A stretch of 15,952 nt of DNA from Amoebophrya sp. AT5.2 (lineage: Eukaryota > Sar > Dinophyceae > Syndiniales > Amoebophryaceae), in assembly GCA_005223375.1 (NCBI GenBank), contig RXOD01005091.1, forward strand, positions 1 to 15,952, given 5' to 3'. The notes below the pieces were generated by a model that saw only the letters and a program-made list of their open reading frames with translations, was not told where the DNA came from and did no database searches. Made by a program: the position numbers and the translations under genes. Of the stretch, positions 1-8,900 are shown piece after piece (position 1 is the first letter of the stretch; each line of letters opens with the position of its first letter).

Positions 1-66
1 CTACTGCTTTCGTCTTTTCTACTGCTTTCTTTGTGATCATAAAGTTTAATAGTAAAGATCAAGTAC

Positions 67-299
67 CCGAGCTTGAGGAATCCGAGTCGGATTTGGTCCC
101 AGGTTTTCGTGGGTTCCTGCCCCATCTCGTTGTACTCTGCGAGCAGACGTCCGCGCATGTTTTCACGCGTGAAGAAGATGTCTCCGATGGTGCGCACGGC
201 GCGCCGTACCTTCTCCGTTTCCGCACGCTCGACGGTCTTCTGCGCTGCCACGTCCGCGTACGCAGCCAGCTCCGCGGCGTTGATCTCCAGCTCGGGTTT
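67..299 (-). other. C-terminal helical exon of the EFHC/Rib72 protein, last one complete in the window
   Basis: The exon follows a CATCAG acceptor and reads KPELEINAAELAAYADVAAQ, later FTRENMRGRLLAEYNEMG and WDQIRLGFLKLG. It ends in phase 2 at GG|GTACTT. It is helical and charged and resembles a degenerate second EF-hand pair, but no canonical calcium loop is visible. Positions 1-66 are read as the start of the next intron. An acceptor such as AAAGCAG near the window edge is possible but cannot be judged. Confidence 0.65.
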
Positions 300-3200
300 C
301 TGATGCGATGCGATGGTCAGTTCATGATAGGTGGTGCCAATGCGGTCATAATAAGAAGCGATCAAAGCAGTAAATCGGCAGAAGCGGCAAAATGAAATAA
401 GTAGCCACATAGCCAGGTATAGCTCTAACTAAAACTAAATAGCTCTCGGTTTTTCACGAGCTTCAGTACCACCATGAGGTTTCCGACGAAGAAGTCGGGG
501 TCGAGGACCTTGTCGCAGAACTGCTGGTAGTTGATCTGGCCCGTGGCATCCGGGTCGAAGTGTTTCATCACGCACAGCGTCTCCTCCGGCGACAGCAAAA
601 ACCCAAACTTCTGCAGGGCCCGCTCCATTTCGTGGTAGCAGAGCACTCCGTTCCGGTCCGCGTCGAAACGACGGAACACGTCGCGGACCTATTCGTTTCG
701 ATTGCGTGCGCTATGAATGCGATATTCCGATCGCGATTTCGCTATCGTTTCGCGCGGAAGCTGTAGGACTTCTGCGTGATGCATGTTAAGGCTCATCTTG
801 AAACCACTTCGGAAATCGCTTTAATACTAATACCTGCGGGAACTGGTTGGTCATCTGTTCGCGTAGCTGCTGCAGCACTTGGTTCAGGTTCACGTTGCTC
901 CTGTACATTTCCTCGCCGTTTTCGAGCGACTTGAAGTAGTTGCGCGAGTACTCGTCCATGTCCAGCATCAGGAACTGGTGGCTCTGGCACTTGATTTCGT
1001 TTCCGGGCAAAAAGTCGTCCGGGCGGAACAGCTTTCCCGTGAGCTGGTTCAAATGCACGGCCTTCTCGAGGAAGCGGCCGGTGACGATACCCAGGTTGCG
1101 CTGCGGAGGTTCGTGGATCATCACCGTGTCGTCGAACAGGTTGTACGTCATCAAAAAACGACGCATCGTGTCCTCCTCGGAAACCTGCGGGCGGGGTTTT
1201 TTGGGGTGGATGTGGAAAGACCAGTTTTATTTTCGTTGCCCATTTTTGCCTCCTCGTCCTCGATGTTATGATTGCCCATCGATGTAGTTGGTGTCGTCAG
1301 TGCACACTTGCAGTTATCGCGCGGCACTATCGGTACACCTACAAAGCGGCACAGCGGCTGCGGCAATAAATGACATAGCATATAGGCCGCACCTCGCCCG
1401 AAAACTTCGCGGAGAAGCGCAGCGTTTTTCCCTCGTTGAAGAAAAGCTTCGCCAGGTCCTTCTTTGGCTTCTTCGGGATGAGCGCGATGACACTTCCCAT
1501 CGAGTCGTCCCACGTGCCGTAGCCTGTGTAGGGCGGCGTCGCCGCGCGGGGCAGTTCTTTTTCCGGCAACCGCACGTCGATCTTCGTCGGAAGCGGGATG
1601 AACCCAGACTCCTTCTCGAAGTACTCTCGGGTAAAGCCATCGGCGTCGTAGATGTAAAACGAAGTGTTGTACATCTCGACACGCTGCCCAATCTTGAAGT
1701 CCGTGATGTGGACGTACTCGTCCTCTTGGTACCTGGGGCGATGGTGAGCGATCAGAGGTAGCTTTCGAGATACTACTTATGCGAGATCTTTCGGGGTGAA
1801 TATCTAATGCATATAGTGCCCTCTGGCAAGACCAGAAAGCCCCACTGCTATGTATGAGTGAGTCCGAGTCCAACCGACGAACTACTATTGAATAAGGTAC
1901 GCGGAGTCCATCGGTCCGCGCAGCTCGGTCTTTCCCTTGGGCATGCGCATGCGCTTGCAGAAGAGCGGGAAACCGTCGCGGCCGCTGTTGTTAGAAGGGC
2001 AAAAAACCCATTTTTGCCGGCATTTGTTTCTGGCGGGTAGATGAGTCGCCTATTCCCACGGCCGAATACGAGACGAAATACCAGACAAAATACAAGACCA
2101 GCGCCACGTTCTTGCTGCATCCTGACCGTCGCTTTGTTCTGCTTGCTCTCTAGCTGAAAGGAGCACCATGCGACGAAATACGAGACCAAATACAAGACAG
2201 AATAAATATGAGACGAAATGCAAGAGAATACAAGCCACACCGAAGGCAGGCCATACGAAACCGCCTACGAGAGGAACTACGAGACTCCCATCGCCCCCCA
2301 GGAATGTCCAGGAAAATAGGTTTTGTCGCCCTTCGCTTAATGTTGAGCGGGTACTGCTCGCGGATCTGAATGGTGTCGTTCGCCAAAAAGTACATGATCA
2401 CGAACGGCCGACGCTCGTACTGCGGTGTGATCAAGTCGTCCACAATCGCGTAGAACCGGCACACCATGCGGTCCTTGTCCATAAACTGCTGCATGTTCGC
2501 GTTGATCTGAGGTGGTATGATGTTGGGTTCATTTCATCTTCGCAGATGTCTTCGGATTGATGACTTCAGAGCGAAAATGACGCGATCAACAAACCGCACC
2601 AAGAGGAGCGGCCAGTCCCAGTCGGCAGCCAGGACCAGGAGGCAGGAGCGTCCCGCCTACTAAATCACGGCTTTCCTTTTTCATGGTTGATTTTTCGCAC
2701 TACAAAAAGAAGCAGTCTCCGTACGTGTCCGCCGTTCATCATTCTTTCGTAGTAGATCTTTTCGTTGGTTCGCTCGGGCTTCGACGGCACGATGTTCTTC
2801 TTGGCCAGGGTCTCTGCGAACGCGTCCTTTTCTGCCTCGGGCTCTGCCAATGCCATATTCTGTGGCTTCCCGAGGCGCGCGTAGTACTCCCTGTTCCGAT
2901 TGGTTTGTTGTCAATGCTTTTGCGAAGCTCGACCGATCGATCGATCGAGTGATTGATCATACATTCGACGTCGTCACGGTAGAAACAACATTCAAATTCA
3001 TCGACAGTGAGTACTCCGTGAACTTGTCGCAGTCGTATATTCTGACTTTGCGCCCGAGGAAGTTGAAGTCTTCGCCGATCTTGAAGTCATCCGGCGTGAC
3101 GAAGCCCGTCCCGTCCGCTTTCCTCAGCTTGCCCCGCTTCAAGAAATTGGCGGAGAGGCCTGTGGGCCGATTGGAGGGAAGAATCGATGGACGACACAGC

Positions 3201-4477
3201 GTTTTCCAACGACAGTTGGTTAGGGTTAGGGTGAGCCGTACTAGTCCTGCTCGTGAACTACACATGATACAGAATAAGTACCCAAACAAGTCCCCGTTCC
3301 TGAGAAAATGCCAATAAACAGCACCTTTGTCTCCCTGTCCGCCGATGGCGGAGAAGACACCACATCCGCTGTTGCCCGGTTCCGGCATGGAGATTTGGAT
3401 GGTGTCATCCTGCAGGTAGTAGAGGAACTTGAACTTCTTTACCCGGTAGTTCTCCAAATTCGTCTCACCTAAAAGGGTGGTCGGGGTCCGAAGTGGGAGG
3501 AAATACGTCTTTCCTTGCAGAAAAAATTTATACGACACACACGACAATCGATCCCTGCGCGCTCGATCCGATGTCGGGGGCCATGCTCGATTGCGGCGGA
3601 CCTTCGCTTGATACGACGCCTCCCCAGCCCCGCTCGATCGGAGCGGTGGCGGGCGCTTTGTGCTACGCGTCGCACGAGTTACACTCTTCCGATCGAGCGC
3701 TCCTCCGCAGGGAATCGAGCATCTCGCCGCCAGGTGGAATCCAGCGCAGCTATTGAGTAGCCGCTATTGCATAAGCATCTTCGCACAACCATCGGAATCG
3801 AATAAGTAGATACAGACTGACTCCTTGCCGTAGCCGTAGAAGCGGAGCACGTGTCGGTCCAACATTTCCCAGGCGGGGAGCTCGTCGAACACGAGACTTG
3901 GCTTTGCGAAGACATCCTTCGTGGTTGTTGAGGGAAGACTCCCCTGCCTGTACGGCGTGAACGTTTTCGGCGCGCGCACGAACTTGCCGCGTGATTGCTC
4001 GAACCTGTTTTCAGACCAGAAGTGAGTCGACCGATCGATGGGGATGGAGCAGACAGCTGCTAGACAGTGAGATCATGAGAAGTGTCGGAAAAATTGGCTA
4101 ACAATACTCTGCGCGATCTCGCTCTATGCGGCAGCCTCCGATGATGCTCCAGCTGTTCTGCCTTGGGAAGTGCTTCTGTCCCAGTCGGTTGGAGATCTGC
4201 GTGCCGGGCAGGTTCGGGATCGCTGTTGCGATTTCAATTATGAAGAAAAGGATTAGCGCGTCTCTTGCGCTACATAGTGGCAGCACTACGATTGGATTTA
4301 AAAACGTAAGTACTCGTTATTGTCGAGAAGGCTTGAGCCAGAGTAATAACTTGAATCCCGAACAATGATCAAGCAAAACGATAAGGAAGTAGAAGTACCG
4401 GCGACGTTGAGCTTGGGGCCTGGTCTGGTCGTTGCCGCCAGGTTCGGCGTGGACGTTGATTTCGCGAGCGTGTCCAT
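67..4477 (-). CDS. EFHC1: EFHC1/Rib72-type axonemal protein: three DM10 domains plus EF-hands, 12 exons in window, 3' end off the window
   Basis: Family role (known): Rib72/EFHC1 proteins sit inside the A-tubule of axonemal doublet microtubules and stabilise it. Exons placed here, in transcription order: 4477-4399, 4222-4108, 4004-3814, 3468-3364, 3159-3015, 2890-2725, 2506-2341, 1985-1901, 1732-1393, 1184-834, 688-470, 299-67. Phases agree at every junction, giving 731 residues before the window ends, close to the family's usual length. The start is the ATG at 4477 (MDTLAKSTSTPNLA), followed by the family N-terminal motif IPNLPG. Donors and acceptors are GT-AG except possibly the 2341/1985 junction, which is interrupted by a transposon-like intron. 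The last exon ends in phase 2 at a GTACTT donor, so at least one more exon lies beyond position 1. Family identity is very secure; the donor at 3364 and the 2341/1985 junction are the least certain. EFHC1 and EFHC2 cannot be told apart here. Confidence 0.9.
470..688 (-). other. EF-hand pair exon of the EFHC/Rib72 protein
   Basis: The exon starts VRDVFRRFDADRNGVLCYHEM, bounded by a GAATAG acceptor and a GTACTG donor, both phase 0. Loop 1 is DADRNGVLCYHE, a full 12-residue calcium loop with Asp1, Asp3, Asn5, Gly6, a hydrophobic residue at 8 and Glu12. Loop 2 is DPDATGQINYQQ: Asp1, Asp3, Thr5, Gly6 and Ile8 are present but position 12 is Gln instead of Glu. The second hand is therefore likely weak or structural. 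Confidence 0.85.
935..1445 (-). other. DM10 domain 3 of the EFHC/Rib72 protein
   Basis: The end of exon 1732-1393 (GKTLRFSAKFSGE) joins in phase 0 to exon 1184-834, which starts VSEEDTMRRFLMTYNLFDD and continues VMIHEPPQRNLGIVTGRFLE. The FEPP-RNSGI-GGKFLE block is the hallmark of the third DM10 in EFHC proteins. It ends with the shortened form FLMLDMDEYSRNYF in place of YD-D-FTR-YY. Confidence 0.88.
1986..1990. repeat. Target-site duplication, left copy (TGTTG)
   Basis: This is identical to 2341-2345 and directly abuts the left inverted repeat of the 350-bp element. On the coding strand it reads CAACA, the Asn codon and start of the Ser codon of the interrupted LNSGRD motif. Confidence 0.75.
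1991..2340. mobile_element. 350-bp introner-like element (non-autonomous DNA transposon with terminal inverted repeats) forming an intron
   Basis: The plus-strand left end (TTAGAAGGGCAAAAAACCCA...) and the reverse complement of the right end (TTAAGCGAAGGGCGACAAAA...) align over the core GAAGGGC to ATTTT at 19 of 22 columns, counted by hand. Both ends begin TTA. The element is flanked by perfect TGTTG copies at 1986-1990 and 2341-2345 (CAACA on the coding strand). It has no coding capacity and holds two blocks of an 11-bp repeat. Deleting the element and one TGTTG gives codons for LNSGRDGFPL, matching the family motif NDGRDPFPLL without a gap, so the insertion site was exonic. A precise excision intron would not be GT-AG. 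A GT-AG alternative exists: donor CA|GTACCC at 2354 to acceptor CAACAG at 1985. It is also in frame but deletes five residues (YPLN region). Confidence 0.8.
2064..2234. repeat. Two blocks of a degenerate 11-bp repeat inside the introner-like element
   Basis: Block 1 (2064-2098) and block 2 (2172-2234) are made of variants of AAATACRAGAC on the plus strand, for example AATACGAGACG, AAATACCAGAC and AAATACAAGAC. About 73 bp of unrelated sequence lies between them. The blocks are internal to the inverted-repeat element, like the subterminal repeats that many DNA transposons carry for transposase binding. Confidence 0.7.
2341..2345. repeat. Target-site duplication, right copy (TGTTG)
   Basis: This is identical to 1986-1990 and abuts the right inverted repeat of the element. 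It lies at the end of the coding exon 2506-2341. Confidence 0.75.
2866..3868 (-). other. DM10 domain 1 of the EFHC/Rib72 protein (split over four exons)
   Basis: The domain opens with RHVLRFYGYGKESV, continues across a junction into NLENYRVKKFKFLYYLQDD, then NSG, LKRGKL, FLGRKVRIYDCDKFTEEYY. These match the family signatures for the first DM10: an RF-Y-Y start, the YYLEDDTI strand, NSG, and the YDCD-FT ending. The 3364 to 3159 junction (GGAT donor side, CCCACAG acceptor) was chosen because it keeps phase 1 and puts NSG-C-LSANFLKRG in gapless register with relatives. A stronger-looking GTACTT at 3273-3284 would break the frame. Confidence 0.85.
3548..3718. repeat. Imperfect inverted repeat inside intron 3 of the EFHC gene
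   Basis: The plus arm 3548-3571 and the reverse complement of 3688-3718 share TCGAT, CCCTGCG, CGCTCGATC and GA in the same order, with 1-nt and 6-nt insertions in the second arm. A third copy of CGCTCGATCGGA lies between them at 3631-3642. The stretch is GC-rich, unlike other introns here. It could be a decayed inverted-repeat insertion or a structured intron segment. It lies within the intron spanning 3469-3813. Confidence 0.6.
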
Positions 4478-5740
4478 TTTCTGTTCCTACTTTCTCGTCA
4501 TTCCAAGAAAAAAAGAACTGTTAAGCGCGCAGTTTTTGGTGGATAGAAAAAAAAGCTGAGTAAAATTGCATCTTGTTGAGAAAGTCGACCACTCCTGGTT
4601 CATTATGCTGCCCCAACGAAAGCGAGCGCGACTCGTCGATACGCCTTTTCTTTCACGACTGATCAACATTACTAGCTTCTACTGCTCCTACTCGTACTCC
4701 CACTCTTGCTCCCCCCCTCGTTCTCAAGTGCGACGAAATCGACTTGTCAGCGAGCTTCCTCACTCCAATTCGATGGCATCTTTCAGCTGACGAATAGTCG
4801 CAACGGAAAATGATGCAGCTCCAAGTCCGACGAAAAAGCAAAGCCGAGCACCGCGCGAGTGCACCAAGCGAGTATTTTTTTTTTGTGAGGCATCGTGCGA
4901 GTATACCTGGGACATGCGAACATCGATGCGAACCACAGATCGGGACGCGCCAGCACACGCAGTTGCCCATGAGGCCAGCGCTTCTATTTTCGTGTTCAAC
5001 TTTCTCCCATGGGGCGCCCGAACAGCGCGGATGTTAAATTGGCAGGGTCACACGTAGCCTTTCGGGGTAGGTGGTTCTGACAAAAAGACCGGGTAGCTAT
5101 CTTCATCTACATCCAGGTAGTTGTTTGCATTCTAGGAAATTTCGAGCCACGGTGCAAAAAAACCACTTCGGAATTTTGGTGTTACTGAACAAAAAATCAA
5201 AGTGAAAGTATCATGATCCAAGCTGTTATTATACAGGAAGTGATATTTCCCCAAAGTTGTTGGTATTTTCTCCTTCTTGTGTGCGAATTGGAATTAAACG
5301 AGATTGCGAGCGCATAAGTCTGAAAAGATTCGGAGAGAGAAGCATGGTACGCAGCCCCTGTCGCAAAAGTCAAAGAACAAAAATATTCGTTGGTCGTCAA
5401 GACGTCTGAAGACATTCGGAGAGAGTGAGAGATGAAAGCAAAAATTAGTAGCCCGTAGCAGTCGCCACGAGGCGTTTTACGACAAAGCAAAGCAAATAGC
5501 CGAAAACTCTACGTGTGCACAAAGTGCAGCTGTTGTCGATTGTGGGTTGGCCCCATCCATCGGACCGGGAATTCTGGCGTCATTGTCAAGAGTGGGCTTG
5601 GCGTCGATCCTCTGGCACCTGGCTTCATGCAGAATCGAACCCGTGTCGCTTGAAAAAATACCGTCGGGGCTACCCATCTGTCCTCTGAGCCCGTTCCTAT
5701 TTATGTATGGATTGTGATAGTAGATCAAGCAATCCCTTCA
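4478..5740. other. Intergenic region between the giant gene and the EFHC gene
   Basis: This stretch should hold the 3' UTR of the giant gene on its right side and the promoter and 5' UTR of the EFHC gene on its left. Open frames here are short and none resembles a protein family. On the minus strand, 35 to 80 nt upstream of the EFHC start, there are two T-rich tracts followed by AG (near 4507 and 4550). These would suit a 5' UTR intron or an untranslated leader. A minus-strand ATAAAT at 5698-5705, about 36 nt beyond the giant gene's stop, is a possible polyadenylation signal. I see no TATA box I would defend and no tRNA or snRNA. Confidence 0.5.
5318..5425. repeat. 22-bp direct repeat, two copies
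   Basis: Copy 1 at 5318-5339 and copy 2 at 5404-5425 share 20 of 22 bases. Both run GTCTGAA, then AAG or GAC, then ATTCGGAGAGAG. The spacing is 86 bp start to start. They lie in the intergenic region about 300-400 nt beyond the giant gene's stop codon. Function is unknown. Confidence 0.7.
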
Positions 5741-5980
5741 TTATCTCAGCTGCCGTGCGCTGCCTCTGTACAGCTTCCCCTGTTCTGGTGTTTCGAAGTC
5801 GGCGAACTTGTTTCCCGCCCCGAAGTTCGCGCTTGCCCGCTTGTCTGGCCCTGTCGCCCCTTCGAACATGCTTCCCGCCACCATGTTGCCCTGATTATCT
5901 CCCGCCCCACCTGGACGATCGTTGCTGAAGCTCATCGGCCCGCCCCCAGCACCCGCCGAAAGACCGATGTTGAAGCTCTT
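5741..5980 (-). other. Gly-rich C-terminal tail of the giant protein
   Basis: After the last helical block the protein ends in about 75 residues rich in Gly, Asn, Ser and Phe (SAGAGGGPMSFSNDRPGGAG, later FADFETPEQGKLYRGSARQL) and stops at 5741-5743. The tail is probably disordered. Confidence 0.6.
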
Positions 5981-8900
5981 CACCGCTCGCGGTTTGGGGA
6001 GCCGGTCCTTTGGCCGGTCTTCCACTAACGCGTTCTCCAACAATAAAAACAAGTCCTTCTCCATGGCGTCGATAAAATCCAAAATCTTATCGTTGGAGAC
6101 CCCCAGATCCATCAGCTCGTCCATGCGGTCCGCGATCTTCTTGGCGAGAACCTGCGTTTCCACGAAGATCAATTCGTAGGCGTCCATCTGCGCGATGCGG
6201 TCCAGCTGCAGCAGCACGAAGTTCTTCAGCTGTTCGAACAGTTTTCCCGCCGCCACCATCGTCCGGTGCTGTGGCTTCTGCGCCTTGTCCGAACCCCGCA
6301 TGCTCAGCCGGTTGATCACCTCGTCCCGCAAATTCACCCGCCGGATCTCCCGCATCGTCAGGTTTTCCGTCAGCCGCCGCCCCACCGTGTCCACGAAGTG
6401 CTGCTTCACGGTGGCCTCCACCCCCGGCTGCTCGATCAGGTCTTCTGTTAGGAGACTGAACTCCTCGAACACGCCCACCTGGTCCACCACGTACATCTGC
6501 CGCGACGCGAGGTTGGCGTGCGTGACCTCCTTGTTCACGTGGTGCGAGTGGAGCAATAAAGCCTCCTCGATGGTCTCGCCGCTGTGGTAGGTCGCGCCGT
6601 CCGAATTGGCCTCCTTCTCCATCATCTCCACGATGCGCTCGCAGAAGTCGGTGATCAGCTGCCCGTCGAAGCTGGACACGTTTTTCAGCTCCTTCACGAT
6701 CAGCTGCAGCAGCCCCTTCCGGTTCCGCTGCTTCATCCGCGAGAACACGGTTTCGTCCGCCTTCATGGGCTGCATGTACTTGGTCTGCGCGCACCGCGTA
6801 CCGAGGAGGGAAACAAAGTGAACCACCACCTCCGCGATCTCCTGGTCCCGCGAATTCACCACCATCCCGTCCGTGAGGATCCCCGTCAACTCGTAGATCA
6901 CCTTCCGCAGCTGGTTCTCGGAGCCGAACTCGTGCTCCAGCTGCTGCAGGATCCGCCCGGCCAAAAATTCCGCGGCGTCCAGCACCACCTTGTCGTCGTT
7001 CTGGTTGTTCTTCCGCGATTCCACCTTCGCGAGTTCCAGGGTCTTCAACACAAAATTCGCCAACACCGTCACGTCGTTCGGCAGCGCGTCCGGCGTGTGC
7101 GGCACCACTTCCGGTTTCAGCATGAACTCGCACACTTTCTCTTTAAACCCCGGCATTTCCGCGCGCAGCTTCTCCAAAAACCCCACAACCAGCGTGTGAT
7201 CCAGGTCGCTGCCTGGTTTCCGCAGCAAATTCGCGCCCACGTTCTGCACAAAAACCTCGCAGCGCCGCTCCACCACGTCCTTGATGATCGCGTTCTGGAT
7301 CCGCTTCGCGTCGTTCTCGGGGTTCGACTCCAATTTCGACAGTTCCTCCACCGTCATTTGGTCCGGGTGCTTCGCCATCAGTTCGATACTGTCCTGGATG
7401 TTGCACACCAGTTTCGTCGGCGCGTACCGCCACCGCGCGTTTAATTGTCTGTTCGTCAGCTCCAGCACGCTCGAGCGGTGGATTTCCAGGCTCAGGGCGT
7501 TCAACGCCTCCGCCACCAGCACGTCGGTGGAGGCCAGCTGCGCCTTGACGTACTTCCCCGACTGCCCCCCCAAGATGGTGTTCTCCTTTTGCACCCGCGC
7601 GCCGACCTCGACTTTGCGGAGTAATTCCAGGTCGATGTTTTCCATCTTGGTGCGGCGGATGATGTCGCACTGGGTCTCCACGAAGGCCTGCGTGTAACGG
7701 CTGGACTGCAGCAGCGACATCTCGTCGCAAACCGACGCCTTGAGCAAATCCTCGAAATCCTCGAGCACCTCGCCGTCGACCGCGTTGCCGCGCTCCACAA
7801 GCATGATGACGGAGCCGGCGAGCGACTGCGCGGTCCCGACGGCCTCCTTGGAAAGCGGAAACTTGCAGAAGGCGAGCCCGCGGCCGATGATCGACGCAGC
7901 GCACCCGGCGGCCATGTCGTGGATGGCGCCGAGAGCATCGATCTCAGTCTCGACGATGGGGAGAAGCCGGTTAGGAATATCGGAGACTTGCCGGAGGGCG
8001 ACGGAAACCTGTGGCAGTGGTGGGTTTTGAGGTGGAGAGTCAATGGGAATGAGAATCGTGTGTTGAGAAGGCGGCCAAAGAAAAGAAGCTCTACGCACTG
8101 CTGGAAGTGAAAATGAAAAACAAGTCCTTCGCTAGAGCGGTTGAATAAAGTCTTCAAATGACGAAAAACTAGATCGGATCATAGAAAAGTACCGATGGAA
8201 TCGGCAGCCACTGCTGGCTTTCGGGTCCTGGCTGCTTCACTGTGACCCCTAGAGAAAACAATGTTTTCGACGCCGAGGTGAGCGAGATGTTGCGCTCGAT
8301 CAAATCTGGCGGACAGAACTGCAGCACCACGGCCGCCACTTGCGTCGTCATGTGCTGCGCCAGTGCATCGAAGTCCTTACAAACGACGTGCAGTCGGTCG
8401 TGTTCTAGCCTCTTCGCGATGTCCACGACCTGGTGTACGAGTTCCTGTGTGTCCTTTGCGTTGCATTTTAAGGTTCCGTGCGTGGTGTTGCCGAAGCCAG
8501 GGCGAAGCACGTCCATGTGATCGCCAAGCCGAAAATTCCGGATCAGCATGTCGGACGTGACGTTGCGATGCTCGCCGACCCGATGGAGCTTGCGCTCGCC
8601 GCTATTCATGTCCTTCTTCATCTGGACCCCGCGGTAGTCGCGACGGGCGAGACCCTGGGTTTTTGGCGAATGGGACGATGAAGGATTTGTGAGTTTGGGG
8701 ACTTCGCTCCTTTCGATAGTGTTTCCTTTGGAACACGGACGCAGCAGCACTGAAAGTTTCCTAATGAACCTAACACCACAGCAATTGCAAAGACAAAAAC
8801 CAAACCCAATGCGCTAGTACACAACAACTTGTTTTCCTCTTCTCGAAATTAGATCAATCTAAATACCGCTTTCATGGTCGCGAGTTCTCCTTCTTCGACT

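Larger units (their letters stand above)
1613..2470 (-). other. DM10 domain 2 of the EFHC/Rib72 protein, interrupted by an introner-like element
   Basis: Exon 2506-2341 encodes MVCRFYAIVDD and FVIMYFLANDTIQIREQYP. Exon 1985-1901 encodes GRDGFPLFCKRMRMPKGK. Exon 1732-1393 encodes DFKIGQRVEMYNTSFYIYDADGFTREYF. Together they cover a complete DM10 (family pattern: YYL-DDT-EIRE, NDGRDPFPLL, then YD-D-FTR-YY). The short 85-nt exon has no obvious long reading frame of its own and was found by looking for the missing GRD-FPL motif. It joins downstream in phase 2 through GC|GTACCT and CCCCAG|G. Confidence 0.85.

Noticed and set aside
1986..2345. U12-type AT-AC reading of the introner
   Set aside because: One of the equivalent cut points gives AT...AC ends, but ATTAAGCG does not match the U12 donor ATATCCTT and the branch-like TTCTAAC is too close to the acceptor. 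The ambiguity comes from the target duplication.
2934..2948. CGAT microsatellite
   Set aside because: Fewer than four units in an intron, so common simple sequence.
3219..3232. Two TTAGGG units (telomere-like)
   Set aside because: Only two units inside an intron, too short to claim a telomeric insertion.
3273..3284. GTACTT donor candidate that would extend EFHC exon 4
   Set aside because: It would leave phase 2 against a phase-1 acceptor at 3159 and insert about 30 residues in the middle of DM10 domain 1.
3685..3694. CTCTTCCGATC resemblance to a sequencing adapter end
   Set aside because: About 11 bases match, and the stretch is part of an inverted repeat native to the intron. No assembly break is evident.
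5620..5640. GGTTCGATTC on the minus strand, like a tRNA T-loop
   Set aside because: The flanking bases do not pair as a T stem and no cloverleaf can be drawn around it.
5197..5728. Minus-strand open frames of 83 and 97 residues in the intergenic region
   Set aside because: Ordinary composition, no recognisable motif, and no splice partners. They look like chance frames.
6584..7444. 286-residue plus-strand open frame rich in His, Arg, Leu and Val
   Set aside because: Antisense shadow of the last exon of the giant gene, with a biased low-complexity composition.
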